Source: a bacterium (GTDB lineage Bacteria > Patescibacteriota > Gracilibacteria > JAUYGZ01). From it: 6,234 nt of DNA. Below the pieces are notes generated by a model. That model searched no databases. It worked only from the letters and a program-made list of their open reading frames with translations, and was not told where the DNA came from. How positions within the stretch are numbered: the stretch's first letter is position 1; every line of letters starts with the position of its first letter. Below are positions 1 through 5,312 of the stretch, piece after piece. The stretch lies in NCBI GenBank assembly GCA_030699855.1, contig JAUYKR010000069.1, forward strand, positions 1-6,234, in the 5' to 3' direction. The translations under genes were made by a program, and so were the position numbers.

Positions 1-547
1 GGCCGGCCAGGGCCAGGATCTCTTCCTTGGCCTGCGCAGGAGTCATGGCGTATCCCTTTAGGTATTCCAAACGAGCCAAGGCTTTTTCGCTCTGGTGCAG
101 CCAGGATCCGGTCGGTTTGGTATCGAGCAAGCCGCGGTACATCAGAACGGTCTGCGCCAAAAAGGCCGCGTCCCGTTCCATGCCCTTGATGATACCATCA
201 GCTCTTTCCAGCGGACCCATATCGACAATCTGGAAGAATTTTTCCGGACTGATCTCAGCGGGATCATAGGGAATGTCCTTGCGAATCACCCGGATTTCCA
301 ACTGGCTCTCGCAGATATAGGTATCGCAAATTTCCGGTTTTTTAAAACCTTCCCCCATCTTGGACAAGTCGATGGAATACTCGGATTTTTCCTGCTTGCT
401 GAAAAACTCCTTGGTGATACTGACCACCTGAGTTTGGATAATGGGAAACAATTGATTGGAGGCAAGGACGAGGAGGCGTGGAGCCTGCCAGCAGAGCCAA
501 AACAACGCGGCCACCGGCAACATCGCCATCGCCAGGTGCTTTTTCAT
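1..547 (-). CDS. Partial hypothetical exported or membrane-anchored protein (N-terminal 182 residues)
   Basis: The reading frame opens at an ATG (545-547 on the minus strand) and stays open to the left edge, so the C-terminus is missing. The protein begins MKKHLAMAMLPVAALFWLCW. The basic start followed by a hydrophobic stretch to about residue 30 (ending VLAS) looks like a signal peptide or signal anchor, so the rest is probably outside the cytoplasm. Residues 74-79 read CDTYIC, a CX4C pair that could form a disulfide. The following segment (about 83-182) is mixed charged and probably helical, with a pattern EKALARLEYLKGYAMTPAQA near 154-173. I recognise no family. It starts 11 nt after the stop of the YtxH-like gene and is presumably co-transcribed with it and possibly with dgt. 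No Shine-Dalgarno sequence is visible upstream (AATTTCTCTC before the ATG). It is very likely a real gene; its function is unknown. Confidence 0.8.
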   Translation of the reverse strand, partial: MKKHLAMAMLPVAALFWLCWQAPRLLVLASNQLFPIIQTQVVSITKEFFSKQEKSEYSIDLSKMGEGFKKPEICDTYICESQLEIRVIRKDIPYDPAEISPEKFFQIVDMGPLERADGIIKGMERDAAFLAQTVLMYRGLLDTKPTGSWLHQSEKALARLEYLKGYAMTPAQAKEEILALAG

Positions 548-558
548 GAGAGAAATTC

Positions 559-804
559 TTATTTCTTTTTGAACAGTCGTGATAACCATCCTTTAGCCTT
601 TTCCTTTTCGTGTTCTTCCAGCATTTGATCAAGTCGCTCGCGGATGGTTTCCGATCCTTTTTCATAATATTCCTGGGCTTTTTCCGCCAGTTTTTCCCGC
701 CGCCTTTTGCTGCCGAAGGCCCAGGAGGCCAGAGAACCGATGGCTCCGCCAATGACAATTCCCGTTACAAACTTTGAACTTTTTTTGCAGGGCTTTTCCG
801 CCAT
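559..804 (-). CDS. YtxH-like small single-pass membrane protein
   Basis: An 81-residue protein starting MAEKPCKKSSKF. Residues about 12-31 form a glycine-rich hydrophobic helix (GIVIGGAIGSLASWAFG), directly followed by a basic cluster (KRRREK, 34-39). From there to residue 72 it is a strongly charged, heptad-like helix (EKAQEYYEKGSETIRERLDQ), and it ends in a basic tail (LSRLFKKK). This layout of short N-terminus, Gly-rich membrane helix and charged cytoplasmic coil is that of the YtxH family, whose molecular role is not firmly known; some members are stress-associated. The ATG at 804 is chosen over an upstream in-frame GTG at 840, because the GTG start would add a 12-residue extension unlike the family. 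An 8-base T tract lies 7 to 14 nt upstream of the ATG and no Shine-Dalgarno is seen. It lies 82 nt after the dgt stop and 11 nt before the next gene. Family call by layout only. Confidence 0.75.
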   Translation of the reverse strand: MAEKPCKKSSKFVTGIVIGGAIGSLASWAFGSKRRREKLAEKAQEYYEKGSETIRERLDQMLEEHEKEKAKGWLSRLFKKK

Positions 805-886
805 AGGTGTAAAAAAAATCCGTAGAAAAACAATTGCCACTCCGTACTCAACAGCTCATATAAGTGTATGGCAGCAAATCAGGAAT

Positions 887-1993
887 TCAAGTTGAAATAG
901 CCAGAGCCTCCGCGTGTTTTTTTCTGGCGTATTCATCGGTCATGCCGGCGATGTAGTCCTTGATGACGATGTGGTGTTTCTCGTGTTCCAAGTGCTTCCG
1001 CGCCCGCTCCGGCAACAGCTCCTCGTGTTCGGAGTACGATTGAAATAAATTTTTGATAATCTTCTGCCCCTGCCTGGCCTGGCGGAGAACATCCGGCTGC
1101 AGGTAAAAATGCTGGCCCAAAAATTCCGCCAAGCTGTCCACTCTGCCCTGCATGCGCGAAGAAAAACTGATCAAGCCGTTCTGCTCCAGGCGCGACAAGG
1201 GAGCGCCGATGCGCTGTTCGACCAGCTGTCGGTTGCTGTTCTCGACCAGATCGGTGATCATCAAACTGATCACCCGGTTGACGGCAATTTGCCGGTACAA
1301 CGATTCGCCGATTTTTTTGAAATCGAGTTCGTCAATGGAGATTTTCCAAATCTCCAGTTCGCCTTCCAGCTGATCGTAACTGATCAGCTTGGCCCGCAGA
1401 CCATCGTCCAGGTCATGGTGATGATAGGCGATTGCGTCGGCGATGTTGACGACCTGAGCTTCCAGCGAGTGGACGATGGGATCATGTTTTTTTAGTCCAT
1501 CCAAAACTTCAAACGTCAGATTCAGTCCGGGATGATCGGGAGATTTTTTTTCCAGCACCTCGACAATGCGCAGCGACTGCTGGTTGTGTTCGAAAGTGTC
1601 GTCAAATTTGGCCATCAACTGTTGCATGGCTTCCTCTCCGGCATGGCCGAAGGGCGTGTGGCCCAAATCGTGAGCCAGGGCGACCACCTCGCAGATGTCT
1701 TCGTTGAGGCCCAGCGTCCGCGCGATATCGCGCGACACCTGAGCGACTTCTATGCTATGGCTGAGCCTGGAGCGGTAGTGATCGCCGTAGGAAGTGGTAA
1801 AAACCTGGGTCTTGCCGCGCAGACGACGGAAGGCCTTGGAGTGGATAATGCGGTCGCGGTCGCGCTGAAAAGGGGTTCGGTAAGGATCCTCAAGTTCTTT
1901 ATACTTTCTCCCCCGCGACTGAGAAGACCTGATGGCATAGGGAGCCAGAGTTTTCGCTTCGTGGTCGAAAAGTTGCTGCTGGTTGAAGATCAT
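887..1993 (-). CDS. dgt: dGTPase-like deoxynucleotide triphosphohydrolase (HD superfamily)
   Basis: A 368-residue protein of the dGTP triphosphohydrolase-like family. Members cleave dNTPs to deoxynucleosides and tripolyphosphate in the cytoplasm and so limit dNTP pools. The metal-binding HD signature is complete: H79 in RLSHSIEVAQ, H108-D109 in AHDLGHTPFGHAGEEAM, and D186 in NIADAIAY, followed by HHHDLDDG. Upstream are the family segments SRGRKYKELEDPYRTPFQRDRDRIIHSKAFRRL (in part, about 26-58) and KTQVF (61-65). The conserved C-terminal element IKDYIAGMTDEYA sits at 345-356. Length fits the shorter bacterial class rather than the 505-residue E. coli Dgt. The ATG at 1993 gives the usual N-terminus (MIFNQQQLFDHEAKTLAPYA). 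A TTG at 2032 would add 13 atypical residues and nearly reach tsaB. The gene is divergent from tsaB and first of a probable three-gene minus-strand unit. Substrate preference among dNTPs cannot be read from the sequence. Confidence 0.93.
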   Translation of the reverse strand: MIFNQQQLFDHEAKTLAPYAIRSSQSRGRKYKELEDPYRTPFQRDRDRIIHSKAFRRLRGKTQVFTTSYGDHYRSRLSHSIEVAQVSRDIARTLGLNEDICEVVALAHDLGHTPFGHAGEEAMQQLMAKFDDTFEHNQQSLRIVEVLEKKSPDHPGLNLTFEVLDGLKKHDPIVHSLEAQVVNIADAIAYHHHDLDDGLRAKLISYDQLEGELEIWKISIDELDFKKIGESLYRQIAVNRVISLMITDLVENSNRQLVEQRIGAPLSRLEQNGLISFSSRMQGRVDSLAEFLGQHFYLQPDVLRQARQGQKIIKNLFQSYSEHEELLPERARKHLEHEKHHIVIKDYIAGMTDEYARKKHAEALAIST

Positions 1994-2034
1994 AGTTTTG
2001 CTGGAACGCTTCCAGTATACTTGGATAGACAAGC
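1994..2034. promoter_or_regulatory. Compact divergent control region between dgt and tsaB
   Basis: Only 41 bp lie between the two start codons. At 2014-2021 the self-complementary AGTATACT gives a TATACT hexamer (5 of 6 to the sigma70 -10 consensus) on both strands: 2016-2021 for tsaB and 2019-2014 for dgt. For dgt a weak -35 (TTTTCA, complement of 2036-2041) sits 16 bp upstream, inside the first codons of tsaB. For tsaB no good -35 is present at 15-18 bp. A perfect 6-bp inverted repeat, CTGGAA-CGC-TTCCAG, occupies 2001-2015 and touches the -10 element, so it could be an operator, or chance. If these -10 boxes are used, the leaders would be only about 7 nt (tsaB) and 13 nt (dgt), near-leaderless. 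Promoter assignment is an inference from sequence. Confidence 0.4.
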
Positions 2035-2634
2035 ATGAAAACCCTGTATTTCAATACCGCCACCCAGACGACCGCCATAGCCTTGTTCGCGGATGGGAAA
2101 GTCGTGGCCGAACGACGCTGGCCGGCTCGCTTTGACGAAGCGGAAAAGCTGCTACCGGCGGTGAAGGAACTGCTGGAGGAACAGCGGCTAAAGCCGGAAG
2201 AGATCGATCGCCTGGCCTGCTGCGTGGGCCCGGGCGGGTTCACCAGCGTGCGGGTGGGCGTGAGCGCGGTGAACGCCTGGAGCTTTGCGAAGAACGCTCC
2301 CTGCGCGGCTCTCTGTGTCTTTGACCTGTACGATACTTCGCTGGCGATCGTTGTCGCCGCCAATCCCAACGAAGCTTGGATCAAGTTACCACAAGAAGAT
2401 CCGATATTCGCCAGCCGCGATAACTTTCCTCAATTGCCTGAAAAATTTTCCTTTACCGGCATCTTGAACGAAGACTGGAAAAAGTTTCTGCAAGAGTTGG
2501 GAGGAACGGCAGTTGAACAAGAGGAGGCATTCCCAGCCGCTGAGCTGCTTGAACAGCTGGAATTCAAACAGCAAATCCTGAAGCCCTGGTATTATAAAGA
2601 TCCCCACATTACCCTTTCGAAGAAAAACACATGA
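2035..2634 (+). CDS. tsaB: tRNA t6A biosynthesis subunit TsaB (YeaZ-like)
   Basis: A 199-residue ASKHA-fold protein. TsaB is the non-catalytic partner that dimerises with TsaD, which together with TsaE transfers the threonylcarbamoyl group to A37 of ANN-decoding tRNAs in the cytoplasm. Recognition rests on the N-terminal strand MKTLYFNTATQTTAIALF, the helix FDEAEKLLPAVKELLEE (33-49), and the family signature VGPGGFTSVRVGVSAVNAW (64-82), equivalent to the usual GPGSFTGLRIG motif. The C-terminal tail KPWYYKDPHIT (183-193) resembles the end of many TsaB proteins. It departs from canonical TsaB in having FNTATQ for the usual AIDTS, and it is shorter than the roughly 230-residue E. coli protein. 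It overlaps the GNAT gene by ATGA, heading a four-gene operon. tsaD and tsaE are not in this window. There is no clear Shine-Dalgarno. Confidence 0.85.
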   Translation: MKTLYFNTATQTTAIALFADGKVVAERRWPARFDEAEKLLPAVKELLEEQRLKPEEIDRLACCVGPGGFTSVRVGVSAVNAWSFAKNAPCAALCVFDLYDTSLAIVVAANPNEAWIKLPQEDPIFASRDNFPQLPEKFSFTGILNEDWKKFLQELGGTAVEQEEAFPAAELLEQLEFKQQILKPWYYKDPHITLSKKNT

Positions 2635-3131
2635 GCGACATTTCCATTCGTCGGCTGACCGAGGCGGATATGGAGGACTTTCGCGACATCCGCCAGGAAG
2701 CCAGTGAAAAACATCCTGAATATTTTGGCCACTCCCTGGAAGTGACGGTAAAGAAAGTTCACAAATGCTGTGACGTCAACCGCAAGGGCAACGCACTTTT
2801 AGGAGCCTACTCTGGAAATAAGCTGATCGGCATCGCCATCGTCACCAGAAAGCAAGGTGGTCAGTTTGAACACATCGCCACCCTGTGGGGAGTATACGTC
2901 CGGGAAGCGTTCAGAGGTGCCGGCGTCGGTAAAAAACTGGTGGAAACATGTATTGAATATGCCAAGACCACAGCTGAGCTTCTCCAGTTACAGATGAAGG
3001 TCACGACCAGCAACGAAAAAGCCCTTCATGTCTATCAGTCATTGGGTTTCGCGATTTACGGCACAGAAAAACAGGCCGTGAAGGTACAATCGGGATACAA
3101 TGATGAACACCTGCTCTCGCTTACTTTATAA
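2631..3131 (+). CDS. GNAT family N-acetyltransferase
   Basis: A 166-residue acyl-CoA-dependent acetyltransferase. The acetyl-CoA pyrophosphate-binding loop of motif A is RGAGVGKKLVE (95-105), preceded by the beta-4 strand LWGVYVREAFRG. Motif B is NEKALHVYQSLGF (128-140). The N-terminal part, RLTEADMEDFRDIRQEASEKHPEYFGHSLE, resembles the broad GNAT subgroup with a 'PEAFG.S.EE' element, and the end GYNDEHLLSLTL is also typical of that subgroup rather than of RimI. Position right after tsaB, with an ATGA overlap, is where rimI (N-acetylation of ribosomal protein S18) often sits. A RimI-like role is therefore possible from context, but the sequence argues for a generic GNAT of unknown substrate. 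It is co-transcribed with tsaB and rsmI (2-nt gap to rsmI). Confidence 0.9.
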   Translation: MSDISIRRLTEADMEDFRDIRQEASEKHPEYFGHSLEVTVKKVHKCCDVNRKGNALLGAYSGNKLIGIAIVTRKQGGQFEHIATLWGVYVREAFRGAGVGKKLVETCIEYAKTTAELLQLQMKVTTSNEKALHVYQSLGFAIYGTEKQAVKVQSGYNDEHLLSLTL

Positions 3132-3133
3132 AG

Positions 3134-3802
3134 ATGCTCTCCATTGTCTCCACCCCCATCGGCAATCTGGAAGATATGACCTTTCGAGCTGTTCGAACCT
3201 TGAAGGAGGTGGACTTCATCTGCGCCGAGGACACCAGAACCAGCAAGGTGCTGCTCAACCACTATCAGATCAGCACTCCCCTCACCTCCTTTCACGCCCA
3301 CTCGACCGATGCCAAGCGCGAAGCGATTGTGAGGAGGCTGAAAGCCGGCGAATCAGCCGCTTTGATCTCCGACGCGGGAACGCCGGGAATATCTGATCCC
3401 GGCTGGATTCTGATCCGAGACTGCCTTGATGCCGGAATTCAGGTTATTCCCATTCCGGGCGCGAGCGCGGTGCTGAGCGCGTTGGTGGCCTCCGGCCTGC
3501 CGACGCACCGATTTGTGTACCTGGGTTTTTTGCCGCTGAAGAAGGGAAGGCAAACGCTCTTCAAAGCTCTGGTGGAAGAGGAACGAACGGTGGTGTTTTA
3601 TGAATCCGCTCGAAGAGTAGTGCGGACTCTGGAGCAGTTGAGCCAGTACTTGTCGGCAACCACGCAGGTGGTAATCGCTCGCGAGCTCACGAAGATTCAC
3701 GAGGAGTTTACCCGGGGAACCCTGATGGAAGTTTTGTCGGAACTGCGCGGACGAAGTAGTATAAAGGGTGAACTGGTCGTACTGTTTAAACAAGACAGAT
3801 GA
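3134..3802 (+). CDS. rsmI: 16S rRNA (cytidine1402-2'-O)-methyltransferase RsmI
   Basis: A 222-residue SAM-dependent methyltransferase of the tetrapyrrole methylase-like fold. RsmI adds the 2'-O-methyl of C1402 in the 16S rRNA decoding centre, acting with RsmH (N4 methylation). The diagnostic motifs are all present in order: VSTPIGNLEDMT (5-16), AEDTRTS (31-37), LISDAGTPGISDPG (77-90), PIPGASAV (106-113), GFLPLKKGRQ (131-140), YESARRV (156-162), ARELTKIHEEFTRGT (182-196) and KGELVVLF (211-218). It ends right after the core. The C-terminal extension that takes the E. coli protein to about 286 residues is missing, as I recall for CPR homologues. The gene begins 2 nt after the GNAT stop and overlaps the glycosyltransferase by ATGA (3799-3802). 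YESARRV replaces the more usual YESPHR, a small change. Function call is secure. Confidence 0.96.
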   Translation: MLSIVSTPIGNLEDMTFRAVRTLKEVDFICAEDTRTSKVLLNHYQISTPLTSFHAHSTDAKREAIVRRLKAGESAALISDAGTPGISDPGWILIRDCLDAGIQVIPIPGASAVLSALVASGLPTHRFVYLGFLPLKKGRQTLFKALVEEERTVVFYESARRVVRTLEQLSQYLSATTQVVIARELTKIHEEFTRGTLMEVLSELRGRSSIKGELVVLFKQDR

Positions 3803-4902
3803 AAGTCGCCCTCGTCCACGATTTCCTGTTCAAGCTTGGCGGAGCGGAGCGGGTGCTGAAGGAGCTGGCCAATCTGTATCCGCAAGCGCCGATCTATACC
3901 CTGATTTACGACGAAGAGAAATGCGGACAAATGTTTCCCCGCAAGCGGGTGGTCGAATCAAAGTTGAAAAAATATCCTCGCTTTTTGCAGAAGAGACCGC
4001 AACTGCTGCTCGGAAAAATGCCGGAGGCGATTGAAGATTTTGATTTTTCCGAATTCGATCTGGTGATCTCGTCGAGCGGGGCTTTTTCCCACGGCATCAT
4101 TACTCCGCCGCGGACGAAGCACCTGTGCTACTGCCACTCCCCCATGCGCTATGCCTGGGATTACACCCACGAATATTTGGCGGAGAAGAAATTGTCGTGG
4201 TGGAAGGAACTGCTGGCAAGGTTAACCCTCCACCAGGTGCGCCAGTGGGATCGAGTGGCCGCGGACAGACCGGATGCATACCTGGCCAACTCGAAGCACG
4301 TGGCCAAACGGCTGCGGAAATACTTTCAGACGGAAGCGGAGGTATTGTATCCGCCAGTGGATATCGACCGGTTTTACCCCCACGGAGAATCCGGAGAATA
4401 TTTTTTGATGATATCGGCCCTGTCACCGTTTAAAAAAGTCGATCTGGCCGTCAGCGCCTTTAATAAGATGGGGAAACCTCTGCTGGTGATTGGCGATGGC
4501 GAACAGCGCCAGGCGCTGGAAGCTCTGGTCGGACCGACGGTGGAAATTTTGGGCAGGAAGACCGACGAAGAAGTGCGACGGTACTTACAAAACTGCAGAG
4601 CACTGGTCTTCCCCGGAGAGGAGGACTTCGGCATCGCTCCCGTGGAGGCCATGGCCTGCGGAAAGCCGGTGATCGCCTACGGCAAGGGCGGCGTGCTGGA
4701 ATCCGTCGTCGACGGCATTACCGGAGTGTTCTTCGAGGAACTGACCGTGGCCGCGCTGGAAGACGCGGTGGCTCGATTTTACCAGATTGAAAGAAGCTTG
4801 GATCGGGATATCATTCGCAAGCGGGCCGAGGAGTTTGGCCGGGAGCAATTCGTGGAAGGGGTGAAGCAGGCGGTGAAAAAGCTATACAAACAAAAGAGCT
4901 GA
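3799..4902 (+). CDS. GT4-family glycosyltransferase (GT-B fold, WbaZ-like)
   Basis: A 367-residue retaining glycosyltransferase of the GT-B fold, probably cytoplasmic or membrane-peripheral. It would transfer a sugar from a nucleotide donor to a glycan or lipid-linked acceptor. Visible elements: MKVALVHDFLFKLGGAERVL, with the N-terminal glycine loop GGAERV (14-19); YCHSPMRYAWD (111-121), typical of the WbaZ-like mannosyltransferase subgroup; LANS (162-165); YPPVDIDRFYP (184-194) at the domain hinge; ALSPFKKVDLAV (207-218), with the donor-phosphate-binding K213; IGDGEQRQ (231-238); and the EX7E pair E275 and E283 in PGEEDFGIAPVEAMACGKPVI. Donor and acceptor cannot be read; mannose is only a guess from the subgroup. 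It is last in the tsaB operon, with an ATGA overlap with rsmI. Its stop codon (4900-4902) lies inside the hairpin assigned to the rpsU terminator. Confidence 0.94.
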   Translation: MKVALVHDFLFKLGGAERVLKELANLYPQAPIYTLIYDEEKCGQMFPRKRVVESKLKKYPRFLQKRPQLLLGKMPEAIEDFDFSEFDLVISSSGAFSHGIITPPRTKHLCYCHSPMRYAWDYTHEYLAEKKLSWWKELLARLTLHQVRQWDRVAADRPDAYLANSKHVAKRLRKYFQTEAEVLYPPVDIDRFYPHGESGEYFLMISALSPFKKVDLAVSAFNKMGKPLLVIGDGEQRQALEALVGPTVEILGRKTDEEVRRYLQNCRALVFPGEEDFGIAPVEAMACGKPVIAYGKGGVLESVVDGITGVFFEELTVAALEDAVARFYQIERSLDRDIIRKRAEEFGREQFVEGVKQAVKKLYKQKS

Positions 4903-4916
4903 GAAATTCTCAGCTC
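4887..4916 (-). terminator. Rho-independent terminator of rpsU
   Basis: A perfect inverted repeat, GAGCTGAGAA (4896-4905) and TTCTCAGCTC (4907-4916), can form at least an 8-bp stem with a 5-nt loop. Read on the minus strand it is followed at once by TTTTGTTTG (complement of 4887-4895), the classic intrinsic terminator layout. It begins 24 nt after the rpsU stop. On the plus strand there is no T run after the stem, only CTTGGATATATC, so it is a poor terminator for the glycosyltransferase operon in that direction, although the hairpin may protect its mRNA 3' end. The stem includes the last codons and stop of the glycosyltransferase gene. Confidence 0.8.
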
Positions 4917-4940
4917 CTTGGATATATCAAGAAAAAACTC

Positions 4941-5156
4941 CTAATAGTGCTCTATCTTCCTGCGCTTAGTCCGGTGCGCCTCTCGCATCAAGGCCGTGTT
5001 TTGGATGCGCCTCTTATTTGGCTTCTTTTTTTTCTGATCAAAATAACGGCCATACCTCACTTCGTTAGGTACTCGGCTAGCCTGGCACTTTTTGTTCCAG
5101 CGGCTGATGAGTTTCTCGCTTGATTCGGTTTCTCTTTTGACAACGGCTACGGCCAT
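4941..5156 (-). CDS. rpsU: 30S ribosomal protein bS21
   Basis: A 71-residue basic protein starting MAVAVVKRETESSEKLISRW. The N-terminal beta-strand VVKRETES, the helix EKLISRWNKKCQASRVPNEV and the segment RYGRYFDQKKKKPNKRR match bS21 (compare the 'VKRGESFEKALRRFKR...' pattern of the family). The very basic tail (REAHRTKRRKIEHY) fits an rRNA-binding extension. bS21 sits on the 30S platform close to the anti-Shine-Dalgarno end of 16S rRNA and aids initiation. The frame stays open far upstream (to 5594), but the family N-terminus fixes the start at the ATG of 5156. The upstream part runs through the promoter and antisense to the divergent gene. The gene is monocistronic, convergent with the glycosyltransferase, and has its own promoter and terminator. 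The leader (about 37 nt by promoter position) is AT-rich with no Shine-Dalgarno. Confidence 0.9.
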   Translation of the reverse strand: MAVAVVKRETESSEKLISRWNKKCQASRVPNEVRYGRYFDQKKKKPNKRRIQNTALMREAHRTKRRKIEHY

Positions 5157-5199
5157 GAGAAATATCTGCTGATAAAAATAAAAGACTGAGAGCTTGGCT

Positions 5200-5227
5200 A
5201 TTTTATCGGCTAAGCCTTTCAAGTCAA
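5200..5227 (-). promoter_or_regulatory. Sigma70-type promoter of rpsU
   Basis: On the minus strand, TTGACT (complement of 5222-5227, 5 of 6 to TTGACA) is followed after 16 bp by TAAAAT (complement of 5200-5205, 5 of 6 to TATAAT). The predicted transcript would start near 5193 and have a leader of about 37 nt before the rpsU ATG. The leader carries a T-rich run (CTTTTATTTTTATC) and no GGAG-like sequence. This is the best-formed promoter in the window, as expected for a ribosomal protein gene. Confidence 0.65.
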
Positions 5228-5245
5228 GAGATTTGCAGGAATGAC

Positions 5246-5276
5246 TTGATTCAGCCGCGAGAAGGACTACTATAAA
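5246..5276 (+). promoter_or_regulatory. Candidate promoter of the PP2C-like membrane protein gene
   Basis: TTGATT (5246-5251) lies 16 bp upstream of TACTAT (5268-5273) or 19 bp upstream of the overlapping TATAAA (5271-5276). Transcription would begin near 5280, leaving about 30 nt before the ATG at 5313. It stands back to back with the rpsU promoter, the two -35 boxes being only 18 bp apart. Weaker than the rpsU promoter and assigned by sequence only. Confidence 0.4.
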
Positions 5277-5312
5277 GGACGATTTTAAAGAACAGGAGTG
5301 GATAGCCTCAAT

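Noticed and set aside
840..840. GTG at 840 as the start of the YtxH-like protein.
   Set aside because: It adds 12 residues (VFLRIFFTP) unlike the family, while the ATG at 804 gives the standard short polar N-terminus.
805..886. Possible intrinsic terminator between dgt and the YtxH-like gene (TGCCA...TGGCA followed by ATTGTTTTT on the minus strand).
   Set aside because: The stem is only 5-7 bp with a large loop or a bulge, too weak to call. A promoter here was also considered (TTGAAT at the dgt stop) but no -10 fits at 16-18 bp.
1532..2038. Plus-strand open frame of 168 residues opposite the 5' half of dgt.
   Set aside because: It is the antisense shadow of the strongly conserved HD-domain coding region and ends inside the tsaB start.
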